Source: Acanthamoeba lenticulata (Eukaryota; Discosea; Longamoebia; Acanthamoebidae). Taken from it: DNA of 64,000 nt. The notes beneath the pieces were generated by a model. It ran no database searches, was not told the origin of the DNA, and saw nothing but the letters and a program-made list of their open reading frames with translations. Shown piece by piece: positions 45,236 to 54,410 of this stretch (within the stretch, counting starts at the first letter, position 1; each line of letters starts with the position of its first letter). Position numbers and translations under genes: made by a program. The stretch spans positions 44,238 through 108,237 of the forward strand of contig NAVB01000197.1 in the NCBI GenBank assembly GCA_002179805.1. The letters run 5' to 3'.

Positions 45236-45354
45236 GGATACGGCCATACTGCGCAGAAAGCACCACTTCCCATCCGAACAGCGAAGTTAAGCTGCGCCAG
45301 GCGGTGTTAGTACTGGGGTGGGCGACCACCCGGGAATCCACCGTGTCGTATCCT
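45236..45354 (+). rRNA. 5S ribosomal RNA
   Basis: The sequence starts GGATACGGCCATACTGCGC and ends CGTGTCGTATCCT, 119 nt. The first seven bases pair with the CGTATCC near the end to form helix I. The internal CCCATCCGAACAGCGAAGTT and AGTACTGGGGTGGGCGACC are the universal 5S loop B/C and loop E/helix IV-V regions. AGCGAAGTTAAGC is in the box A part of the internal TFIIIA/TFIIIC promoter. A run of four T starts at 45353-45356 and serves as the RNA polymerase III terminator. It sits between two protein genes rather than in a tandem array. Its sequence matches the Acanthamoeba 5S from memory except for perhaps one or two bases. Confidence 0.95.
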
Positions 45355-45357
45355 TTT
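45353..45357 (+). terminator. RNA polymerase III T-run terminator of 5S
   Basis: The 5S coding end CC is followed by four T residues, the normal Pol III stop signal on the plus strand. Confidence 0.7.
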
Positions 45358-45583
45358 AGCTTTCTTAGTCTTTCTTCCTCCCCTTTTGCTTCCTTCTCTT
45401 TGCCCTTTTCAGTTTGTCTGTCCTTAACCTCTCACAAGATGTGGTTTATTGCCTCACTTCTTTTTTTTGTTTCATTGTCACCGTTGTAGGGCCATAGCGT
45501 ATCGGTGGGTAAAGATGAACCATGTTTAAAGGCCATACGACATACTTCTTTCCTTACTCTCTATAAGGTGAGGAAGAAGTTTC

Positions 45584-46299
45584 TTACTTGATCATCTTGA
45601 ACGGATCGACGGTGGGGCGGCCAAGGGAGGGAACAAGCTCGGGGATGGCGTCCCAATCGGACTTGTTGGCAGCCCTGAGCATCTGGCCCATCACGCACAG
45701 ACCGCAGCACCTACAGAGGAGAAGTACGATTGTTAGGTATTGACAACACGATACACCTGTAGGAAGGAGTTGCGCACCAGACAAGGAGGAAATCACCAAG
45801 CCAGTGCATGACATCATCCTGACCAATGTTGTTGGTGACACGCTGGTTGCGGCGAATGACGACCGGGAGGATGCTGCGAGGGTTGAGTTATGTTAAGTCA
45901 GCTCATCCTCAGTGGAGAAGGTAAACCGAAGAGAAATCTTACCAGCCGAGGCAGCACGAGGGCAGGCAGTGGTTGACGAGGGCCATCTCCTGGTCCATGG
46001 ACTTGGCGTACCACTGGGCGACGTTGCAGCATCCGCAGAAGTGCCAGCTCAGACCTGTAAAAGAAAACCATTAGGAGAGGAAGGAGTGACAAGTGGGTTG
46101 AAGGATGAATTTCGTACAGCAGTAGAGACCGTCAATGAAGTTACAGGGGTCACCACTGGTCAAGTTTAGGAGAGAAGTAAGTTATTTTGAGCTTTCATAC
46201 AGTGTAAGTACATGACCAAGGGACCTACCAGCAGGGGGAGCAGCTGCAGCCCCAGCAGGGACCACCATTTCCGGGCCAGGTCAACGTGAGGAAGTCCAT
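45584..46299 (-). CDS. PLAC8-family Cys-rich protein
   Basis: Four exons reconstruct MDFLTLTWPGNGGPCWGC, SCSPCCGDPCNFIDGLYCCL, SWHFCGCCNVAQWYAKS, NHCLPSCCLGWILPVVIRRN, QRVTNNIGQDDVMHWLGDF, LLVWCCGLCVMGQMLRAANK and a short tail ending FKMIK. Clustered cysteines flanking two hydrophobic segments, with LCVMGQMLRA after the second, is the PLAC8 pattern (plant FW2.2/PCR, animal PLAC8). These are membrane-associated proteins linked to metal transport or cell-size control. The phase-2 join at donor GTAGGT (about 46227) keeps the Cys-rich frame and selects the ATG at 46299 over one in another frame at 46268. The most N-terminal residues remain uncertain. Stop at 45584-45586. Confidence 0.8.
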
Positions 46300-46613
46300 G
46301 TGTAATTCAGGTAAGGTGTGGTTCTTTGGAGGTTGGGGGTACAAGAGAAGACGTACAGAAGGCTTTAAAGTAGGCTTGCTCTGGTTGGCGGATGGGTACC
46401 TTCCATAAATCGTCACCGCTTTTAGGCGCCAAGCGAAACGTCGTGGGGCAGCTGTTGAAGATAATTCAAACAATTTTGCCGACAACACGAAATTTATAAA
46501 ACTCAAATTAATGTTCTCTTTGTGACGGCGAAAAGGACAGCGGCGAGACACGACGCCCCCACGACCTTAAAACAACACGGCAGCAAGAAGCTTAAACCAC
46601 TAGTGAGCGCAAG
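46300..46613. promoter_or_regulatory. Divergent promoter region (PLAC8 minus / MDR plus)
   Basis: The two flanking genes start in opposite directions, so both promoters should lie in this 314 bp. A minus-strand frame extends upstream of the PLAC8 start but shows no motif. No repeat or RNA gene was recognised. Confidence 0.4.
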
Positions 46614-48328
46614 ATGGAAGAGGTGAACAAGCAGTGGATCTACGTCAAGAGGCCCGAGGTGCGTGCGCCTGGCTCTGTCCTGTTGTTGAGTACTGGCGAT
46701 TTACTGTGGTGCCCGTACTAGGCAGAAGTGACGGAGGAGCACTACAAGCTCGTGGAGACGCCAGTTCCTCAGCCGGGGGAGGGTGAAGTACTCCTCAAGG
46801 CTCTCTTCATTACTGTTGACCCCTACATGCGAATCCAGCAGGTTCTGCCCACTGATCTCGTCCGCCAGATTCAGTCACTTACATAAGTGCTTGCTGTCTA
46901 GGCCGCCACCAACACCTGGGAGGAACCTCACCCACTCAACAAGGTCCAGGGTGCTGGTGCTGTATGCCAAGTTCTCATCTCTAACGTACGTCCAGATTCG
47001 AGCAAAATCTCTTTTTGCTTGTACGAGTGCTAAGTACTCTTCCACCTACAGGACCCCACAGGCAGGATCAAGCAAGGCGATGTAGTTCTGAGCTACTCGG
47101 GCTGGCAGACCCATGCCGTCGTGGCCGCCACCGCCTGCCGCAAGCTGGACTGGGACCCTACGACCGTGGCGCCCCACTCCTACGCGCTTGGCATCCTCGG
47201 CATGCCTGGCCGCACAGCCTACTTTGGCCTCTACGACGCTGGCCAGCCCAAGGCCGGCGAGACAGTCGTCGTGTCGGGCGCCGCCGGGGCCGTAGGTTCC
47301 ATCGTCGTTCAGGTAGCCGCCACACCCGTGCCCTGTTCTCAATCAACCGCTCATTCTTGAAATCGTCGTCTTGAAATCGTCGTCTCGCTACATTGCTTAC
47401 ATTTCGAACGCCGTTCTGCCAGCTGGCCAAGCTCAGGGGATGCCGCGTGGTGGCTATAGCGGGCACTGACGACAAGCTTCGGGTGCGTCGTCTGGTAGTT
47501 TGGTATGTTGGCTCTTCTCGTTGGCTAAAGGCCTCCTCCGCGGGGGGTCACCAGTGGCTCAAGGAGGAGCTGGGCGCCGACGAGGTGCTCAACTACAAGC
47601 CGTGGCGGACCGCCGACGACGTGCGGCGCGACCTCGAGCGGGCCTGCCCCAACGGCATCGACGTCTACTTTGGTGCGCAGTCGCGTGCCAACTGTTTCCT
47701 CCTCGTGCACTGCTGGCTCACCAACCCTCATGCATGTTGGCGGCGCCGTTCCACCTACGCGCGTAGATAATGTGGGCGGGATCATCACGGACGCCGTCAT
47801 CCTGCACTTGATCAACGTCTTTGCACGGGTCATCATTTGCGGCCAGATATCGCAGTACGAGGGCCATCTCGATCACCCACAGGTGCTTACTCTCCTCTCC
47901 GCCTCCTCCATTTCTCATCATCTCCAAGACGAACCGCTGTTGTGGGACTCTGACCAACTGGCTGGCTTCATGGTGTTCATGGTGACGATGACACAGCTGG
48001 GTCCGCGGTTCCTCCACAGGATCCTCTACACGCGGGCCACCATCAAGGGCATCCTCGCGCGCGATTACAACGACCGCAGGGACGAGATGCTCAGCCAAGT
48101 CCTGCCCTGGCTCGCTGAAGGTACCCTTGACGCACGTCGTGATGGCGCTCAAATAAGATGAAATAGGACGGGAAAATGATAACAAACGCGGATCCTGATG
48201 GATCTGAACCCACCGCAGGGAAGCTCAAGTACGCAGAGACAGTGGTGGAGGGCTTCGAGAAGCTGCCCTCGGCCCTTAACTCGCTCTTCTCCGGCCAGAA
48301 CACGGGCAAGCTCGTAGTCAAGATCTAA
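46614..48328 (+). CDS. MDR-family NADPH-dependent oxidoreductase (PTGR/double-bond reductase type)
   Basis: MEEVNKQWIYVKRPE is joined after an intron to AEVTEEHYKLVETPVPQPGE and VLLKALFITVDPYMRI, typical of the leukotriene B4 12-hydroxydehydrogenase/prostaglandin reductase group. The Rossmann part reads ETVVVSGAAGAVGSIVVQ, LAKLRGCRVVAIAGTDDK, LGADEVLNYK, GIDVYFDNVGG and RVIICGQISQYE. The end is FEKLPSALNSLFSGQNTGKL then VVKI, stop at 48326-48328. The enzyme reduces alpha,beta-unsaturated carbonyls with NADPH and has no catalytic zinc; no zinc-ligand motif is seen. AAGAVGS is the nucleotide-binding loop. The intron between FD and NVGG includes a long open frame that is not coding. About nine introns. 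Confidence 0.9.
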
Positions 48329-48401
48329 GTCTGCCCTCTTGCTTGCAACGAAGAAGACATTTTATTTGTACAAAGCCGATTCGTCCTACACACTTATCCT
48401 C

Positions 48402-49149
48402 CTACTCATAGGACGGGAGGCAGCACCAGTAGCACCAGCAGCAACACAAGGCCAACACACAGGACCAGTCGTAAGTCGAGTGCGTATCCTGTGTGGGGAC
48501 GTCGGTCCAGCTTCGCCGCCACTCGGCCATCTTCTGCTTTTCCTCTTCGAGCAGCCTGGTCTTCTTCTCTGCAGGCAGTCAGAGTCAGTAGTGGTCGAAA
48601 GGTGAAAGTAGAGGTCACCTCGCACCCACTTCTTTTTCCTTCAGGTGTTGCCGGTAGAGCGGGCTCTTGAGGAAGGCGTGTAAAGTGTCGGTTTGCATAA
48701 GGACCAGCACGCTCTTCTGTGCCGCGTCAAACAGAGCGGGATGCGCCAGCTCGCCAAGCTTGCCTTCCTATTGTTGCAAACACATGTGTCAGCGCCGACC
48801 AAGCGGCTCACTTCGTAAACGGCCGCACCTCAGTGCGCTCTGCCATGAGCCGGAGAGCTTCATGAATGGGCCTTTTGTCCCAGTCACTCAAGTTGACCTG
48901 GTTTTCGGCGGTGTCGGCAATGAATGAGTTGTACATCTGTTGGGCCTGCTGGGCTCGCTCGCCGGGAAGAGGTTGGTTCTTGTACTTCTCCACAGCCTCA
49001 TAGAACATCATGTTCTCGTAGCATAAGCTCTGCTTGAGGAAGGCTACCCACACCTCCTTGAATTCGGGGTCAGCCAGGTAGTCGACCAGACGGCTGGGTT
49101 TTGGCTTGATCGGTAGAAGCAACGGTTCGCGCAGCGTGTTCTCGTCCAT
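48402..49149 (-). CDS. RGS-domain protein with Cys/Trp-rich tail
   Basis: The start MDENTLREPLLLPIKPKPS leads into an RGS domain: RLVDYLADPEFKEVWVAFL, CYENMMFYEAVEKYKN, AQQMYNSFIADTAENQVNLS, FDAAQKSVLVLMQTDTLHAF, and LKSPLYRQHL. RGS domains speed GTP hydrolysis on Galpha subunits at the plasma membrane. After a charged helix (EEEKQKMAEWRRSW) the last exon ends DWSCVLALCCCWCYWCC then LPSYE, with eight Cys and four Trp in about 20 residues. This tail is likely palmitoylated or membrane-inserted. The frame of the tail continues directly from the coding helix, which supports it. Stop at 48402-48404. Three introns; a few residues at exon joins are uncertain. Confidence 0.8.
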
Positions 49150-49247
49150 CTGGGCAGTGAGTCCCCGCAACAACAAAGTTGTTATCCCCAACATTTTCTT
49201 TTTTGAAGCGCCTGTTTTCCTTTTCCAAACAAGAAAAGTCACACATT

Positions 49248-52230
49248 CTACGAGGGCTTGAGGACCATGGTTCGATGCCGCGCCAGCGCAGCTTGCAATG
49301 CGGCTTTTTCGCCGTTCTGGGTCCGCTCTGCACGACAGTCCCAGCATGGATGAGAGTTAGATCCCAACAAATTGAGGGATTGGGGAGCGCCACGAACCGA
49401 GCTCTGCAAGTTGACGGCTGAGCGTGGCGCGGTTGTCGCGCAGCTCGAGCCACTCGTCGAGCTGCTGCTGAAGCATGTCGTTCATCTTGGCGTTGTAAGC
49501 CTCCTGCTCCTTTTTCATGTCCCGTATCGTGCCTGTCGTGAACGACATTAAAAAACGAATTGCGATTGAAGAGGATAAAGGGGCGGTATCGTACTCAGGC
49601 ACTGAGCTTCGAGCTTCTCGAGCGCTTGATCATGCTTTGACAACACGTCATCCCTAAGAGAGTGAGAAGTACAGTCAAAAGTGAGAGGTCGTTCTACGTA
49701 GGCAGGAGATCTACGAGTTCCCCACTCACCTCCGGGCGTCCCCCTCAAGCAAGGTGGTGAGGTGTTGATCGAAAACGGTCACAGACTCGCCGAGCTGCTG
49801 GCACTTGCGGTCGCTCTTCGCCGTCTTCTCCTTCAAGATGTCTTGAAGGCACCGCAGCGCGGTCACTATATCGTTCCTGTAAGGCAAACCTATAAGAACG
49901 AAGTTCGTCAAGCATCAAGAAGGGCCAAATAACGCACATTTGCTGCATGGACATCGCCGGCTCGAGTGGCGACTCGGTCGTGTCGGTTGTGTTCTTGCTC
50001 TGGACGACAGGTCCAGGGAGAGCGGGTGCGGGCTCAATCCTTGGCCGCTTTCGTGGAGAAAGCTGGGACTTGTCCGGTGAGGAAGAGTCGAGCTGCTTAT
50101 CTTCTTTCTGACCACGACTGCGAGTTCGACGGCCATCTTCCGGCTGTGAAGACGAAGCGTCTCGTTTCTCGTTGCTTCGAGCTCGTTTGCCCTTTCGCGT
50201 CTGTGAGTTCTGTTGGTCCTGCTCACAACCGTTGGTCTGCTTGTCGTCTTTCGTTCGAGAAAGCGGCTTCTGTTGTGCCTCGTCCTCATCGAAGGACGAA
50301 TTTTGGCTGAGGACGGGCTGAGAGGTGAAGAACGACAGCCTTCCATCGGAGACCTCGAGCGACCCCGAGCGGGCATACACAGCCATAGGTACAGTCGCTC
50401 GCGAAGCCTTTGGCCTGACTGTCACGCTCGTGTTGCTGTCTCGATTCGGCAGCTGCACGAGAGCTGTCTCTGAGCCGACGGACAAACAACAATCATGCCG
50501 CGGATCATAGGGGAGAAGAGGGGGGGGGGGCGTACCATCCGTGACGCCAGCACTTCCTGTACGAGCAAAAGGGTTTCTGGTTGAGCGAACTCGAGCTCAA
50601 ACATGTGTAGTCCATCCTTAGGTGCAATCTGGTGTTGGGTGCACAAGCAGAGGTCACTTCATAGGACGCGATAAAGTGCGCAGAAAGGTCGGTACCTCGG
50701 GCACAATGCTTGCCTTGCCGTCGATCCTCCACCGCATGCGGTTTTGGGTTACTGTACAGTACTCAGTCAGAAGCGAGCTTCCACCTTGCGGCCAGCAGGG
50801 TCGTAAGGTACCTTCGGAGTTGGTAATATCTTCGTATAGGATGCGCACGGTCAGGCTCGCTGGATCCGAAAACAACTACAGGCCAAAGAGTCTTATGAGA
50901 AGCAGGATCTTGCACGACGCGCCAAGTGTAAACGCTACCTGTGGCGCGTTGCATTGCTTAGGGTTCCAGTAAAAGGTGGCCGCGAGTTCGCCAAAGTCAA
51001 CCCAGCTCTCGCTCAGATGAACCTCGTTTAACGTGATGCACTTGTAGGGGAATGAAAGGACTCTGTCCGAGACACATCCCGTGAGGCGCAGCCGTATTAC
51101 AATGACGAATGGAGGAAAGAAAAAAGGTACCTCTTCACTTCAAGAGAGTAGTTGAGAAACATCAAGAAAGTGCGTGTAGTCTGTACTACCGAGCCGTTAC
51201 AATCATTACACACAGAGAACAAGGCTAGCAAATTGGGCGTACCGCTTGAAAGTTTGCACTTTTGACTGTGCTAAACGATTCGTACAAGCCTTGGTCGTTG
51301 TTGAAGACGCCCAGCAGCACCGAAGGTGTCAGCCTACGGGCGAGACGGTAGAACACTTCAAAGAGCACGGCCTGCGTGGGGTAGTCTGAAAGCAGTTGAG
51401 AGTGTGGCGCCCGGTAGAGCAACGAACAAGAAGAAGGTACCTTTGCTCTCCCTAATTATCAAAAAGAGGCACTTACTGTAGCAGACGGTCGTAGGGAATC
51501 AGTCAAACGAATGGAAAGAGCAGCTGGCCATATGCAACGTACAGTTCATCTGCAAGCTCTAAGTGGGACGAAAAGAAGCGCTCATTGTCCCGACAGCCCT
51601 CGAATAGAGCATTGACAGTCTCGACAGCAGCATCGAAAACTTCGTTTTGGTCCTTACTCGGCGCGAGCTTCAGCCACAAGAAAGAGCGCGCTGATGTTGA
51701 CTTGGTCGCTTGCCCATACTTCACCAAGTCCCAGATGCCGAGTATCATGGCCTCGCCGACAGCCTTTTTTGCTTATCAGAGAACGGCAGGTGAGCAAACA
51801 CGTGATAAACAAGAGGTGCAACCAGATAGGAAAGTGCTTACTTACCCTCACTGCTGGACATTGCAATATGGTGAACTGGAGGAAGCAGGTCTGTTGCAGC
51901 TGCGTCAGCAAACGACTTGTGTACAAGCCACCTTGGCGAACGGCGTACCCTTTAAAAGCTCTACAAGGGGAAGAGAGAACTCAAGAGAACTGATCCTCGC
52001 AAGCAGCTTCTGGAAGATGCGTAACACTAAACAGGACTATGAGATGAACCCTCTTAAGAGCGGGAGAAACGGGGCGAACCTCCAAAGTTCACCAACTTCT
52101 TGCAGTTGTTGGGCACCATCGCGAGCTCATGGACAAGAATAAGGAGTGCTCTGCAAAGGAAGATCAACACAAAAAGACAAACAAAAGCAGAAAGGTTGTG
52201 CATACCCTGCAGTGTTGTACCGCTTCGCAT
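49248..52230 (-). CDS. SYCP2-like chromosome-axis candidate
   Basis: Exons reconstruct MRSGTTLQALLILVHELAMV, PNNCKKL, KLLARISSLEFSLPLVELLK, AVGEAMILGIWDLVKYGQAT, AVETVNALFEGCRDNERFF, SDYPTQAVLFEVFYRLARRL, GLYESFSTVKSANFQA, TFLMFLNYSLEVKR and VLSFPYKCITLNEVHLSES then WVDFGELAATFYWN. This order of armadillo-like helices, an FLN segment, a basic-hydrophobic SFP strand and a WVDF strand parallels SYCP2 (ARLR then Spt16-like domain) as I remember it. Then APKDGLHMFELEFAQPETLL, a Lys/Ser/Arg-rich linker with RKRPRIEP, and a C-terminal coiled coil (EKTAKSDRKCQQLGE, DDVLSKHDQALEKLEAQ). The end reads LERTQNGEKAALQAALARHR, then TMVLKPS. SYCP2 builds meiotic chromosome axes. The meiotic role is inferred. 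Many introns; some inner exons are unclear. Confidence 0.6.
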
Positions 52231-52237
52231 TTAGCTC

Positions 52238-52570
52238 CTAAGCGTGAAGGTTAGTGAACATGCTCATTCGACTCGTAAAAGCGATCGCACCTGCTCCAAG
52301 CGCTTGTCCTGCGCGTGCGCGCCATGCGGGAAACGTGAGAAACACGGTCAATGAGACGAAGAAAAGGAGAAATACCAGAGCTACAACATGCTTCTTGTAC
52401 ACAACCTCCTTTCTTGGCGCATCGAAGTATGCACGCACACGATCTTCAATTTCATTCGGTTGGCACGAAAGCACGGCGTCTAATCTCTGTGCAGCAGAAT
52501 TGGAAGGGGTGAGGAAGAACAGAGGAAGAAACAGTGCAACGGAGAGTGAGTACAATTGGTCCATGTGCAT
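52238..52570 (-). CDS. Small secreted or membrane protein
   Basis: A single exon encodes 110 residues. MHMDQLYSLSVALFLPLFF followed by LTPSNSAAQ is a signal peptide. The middle is short and polar (CQPNEIEDRVRAYFDAPRK). A second hydrophobic segment VVALVFLLFFVSLTVFLTF then crosses the membrane, and the tail is basic (WRARAGQALGAGAIAF). A second in-frame ATG at 52564 would work equally well. The stop lies only 7 bp before the ATG of the SYCP2-like gene on the same strand, an unusually small gap, so a shared transcript or a different gene model should be considered. No family recognised. Confidence 0.55.
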   Translation of the reverse strand: MHMDQLYSLSVALFLPLFFLTPSNSAAQRLDAVLSCQPNEIEDRVRAYFDAPRKEVVYKKHVVALVFLLFFVSLTVFLTFPAWRARAGQALGAGAIAFTSRMSMFTNLHA

Positions 52571-52709
52571 GGCTCATGGTGTAGGAAGAGTCGCAGCCGT
52601 TGAGCCTTGTGCGCAACGTAGCGACGCTACGCGCATCTTGCCGGCGCTTGGCCAAACAAGTGGAAGGAAAAGAGGAAGGAAAAGAAAAGGCTAAAAGAAT
52701 AAATTAGAT

Positions 52710-53960
52710 TTATTTGCAAGGCAGCTGCCTCCTCAGGCGGGTGGCGGTGTCGCTTGCTGTGGTGAAGGGCGCCATCGTCCACCGAATCATGAGATACTGT
52801 CCAAGCAAGCTCTTTGGCATAGGCATGTTTCCTCTTGAGGAACCGAGAGGAGGAAGGTTGCGAGGCTTGCGGGAGACAGTCTCTTCTCGCTCTCCAGCAA
52901 CTCCACTCTTCTCGGCTTCGTCGCCCACAGGTTCTTCGTCCTGGTACCACAAACTATCGACGGCCACCAGCAGATCCCAGTAGGGTTCTTCCAGTCTTCT
53001 TCTGAAGTATTCGCCCTCCCGGTCTCGCCTCTCCCGCTCCTCTCGCCCATTGCGCCTTTCCATCTCCTTAGAACCACGAGCGCCTCCACTGCCTGCGCGT
53101 TCTCTCGATGTTCGTGGTTCGATCCCGATCCCCATAATCAAGCTGCCGCCCACCTTCACGTCCACTCGGCTTTCCTTTTCCTCGCGTATCGAATAGCTAC
53201 TACCCACGCGCTTGAGCTTGTCCACCGGTACCTTCTCTCGGTCTCTCGATCGGTCGTTCCTGCTTTCGCGGTCGCTGCTCTTTTCCCTTCTTCTCTTGTC
53301 TCTGGACTCCTTGTCCCTCTCTCGGTCTCGGTCCCTGTCTCGCTCTCGTTCTCGATCACTCCTCTCGCTGCGGTAGTCTCGGTCATCCACGCCTCCTCTT
53401 GACATCGTGCGGGTTCGGTCCGTTGGTCTTTTCTCATCGGCGTAGCGATAGGGAGACAACGTTTTCGATGGCGAAGAACTGGCGCTGCCTGGCTGACTGG
53501 TTCGTCGATCGCGCTGGTTGTGGTCATTCGCCTCACGGTTTCTCTCGGAATCCCTCCTGTCCCGATCTCGCTCCCTGAGATCTGTTCGATCCCATAGGGA
53601 ACCACTCCTGTCCAACCTGTCTCCGCCAGATCGTTTCTCTCCTCGCCTCTCCCCTCTGTCGCTTCGCTCGTCCCTCTCATCTCTATATCGTTCTGTCCTC
53701 AGACTATCTAACATTCTCTCCCCACTTCGATCCAAGTGTCGTTCTCCCCGCTCCCGGCGCAGATGGAAGCCATTTTCCTCTTCCTCGTCTGCGTCTGAGC
53801 TGAGCTCCATCCGGTTTTCTCCTTCCGACAGACCATCTGACTCCTCTAGCTCAGACCCTCTTTCCTCCCGTAGCCGCATCAGAATGGGCAACGCGTCCAC
53901 CCGATTCGATCTTTCCTTGCTTTCCTTGGCTCTGCCAGCGAGGCTTCGAGAGGACAGCAT
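52710..53960 (-). CDS. Arg/Asp/Glu/Ser-rich protein, possibly RNA-processing
   Basis: A single 416-codon frame opens MLSSRSLAGRAKESKER. It is dominated by RD, RE, RS and DR dipeptides over about 250 residues (for example SERSDRERERDRDRDRERDK), as in nuclear RNA-processing factors. The C-terminal 100 residues are different and better structured: EYFRRRLEEPYWDLLVAVDS, LWYQDEEPVGDEAEKSG, then PMPKSLLGQYLMIRWTMAPF. The EEPYWDLLVAVDSLWYQ stretch may be a binding motif or small domain. I do not recognise an orthologue. The RE-rich part resembles alternating-charge segments that form nuclear speckles. Transcription is away from the large receptor gene. An upstream exon in another frame (minus 54177-53851) is possible. 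Confidence 0.65.
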   Translation of the reverse strand: MLSSRSLAGRAKESKERSNRVDALPILMRLREERGSELEESDGLSEGENRMELSSDADEEEENGFHLRRERGERHLDRSGERMLDSLRTERYRDERDERSDRGERRGEKRSGGDRLDRSGSLWDRTDLRERDRDRRDSERNREANDHNQRDRRTSQPGSASSSPSKTLSPYRYADEKRPTDRTRTMSRGGVDDRDYRSERSDRERERDRDRDRERDKESRDKRRREKSSDRESRNDRSRDREKVPVDKLKRVGSSYSIREEKESRVDVKVGGSLIMGIGIEPRTSRERAGSGGARGSKEMERRNGREERERRDREGEYFRRRLEEPYWDLLVAVDSLWYQDEEPVGDEAEKSGVAGEREETVSRKPRNLPPLGSSRGNMPMPKSLLGQYLMIRWTMAPFTTASDTATRLRRQLPCK

Positions 53961-54410
53961 TTCGGGTAGAAGGAGAGCCTGGCCTGGCGAGCCGCCGGGC
54001 GTCTTCCTCCAGCCCTGCTGTTTCTCCTGCGTCGTCTTCTTTTGGGGTCACCTCTGTTCCTTGCCTACTCAAAGTGTTTTTCCTGATGGCCGCCGGGCAG
54101 CAGGTTTGTTTTTCCCACAGATAAAATCGCTGCTTTCCTTTTTGAAAGCTGTCTTTCTGTTTCGGGAGGTTACGCACGAGACCTCGTCAAAAGACTTGAG
54201 CTGTGGCCACCACGCGCCAATCGCTCAAAACCCGGTTTTATAAAGGGACGTGGGTTACTTTGAGACGAGCGCGAAGTCCGTCTTTGGAAGGCGAGGAGTG
54301 TATTAGGGACACAGAAGAGACAGAGAGTCTCCCGCAATCGATTGTTCTTCTTAGAGAGTTACCTCAAAGGAGAGGAAGAAGCGGTCGTGTGAGTGCAAAG
54401 TGGGGATGAC
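53961..54410. promoter_or_regulatory. Divergent promoter region with candidate TATA box
   Basis: Two genes start in opposite directions from this 450-bp gap. TATAAA at 54239-54244, set in TTTTATAAAGGG, is about 170 bp before the plus-strand ATG at 54411. It is a plausible TATA box for the large receptor gene. A minus-strand frame covers part of the gap without motifs. Confidence 0.4.

Noticed and set aside
53518..54243. 241-codon plus-strand Ser/Arg-rich frame
   Set aside because: It is the complement of the RD/RE-rich protein: Arg and Ser codons are mirrored by Ser and Arg codons. The minus frame is longer and has a structured end.
54239..54244. TATAAA treated as a certain TATA box
   Set aside because: It is listed only as a candidate because it is about 170 bp from the ATG and the transcription start is unknown.
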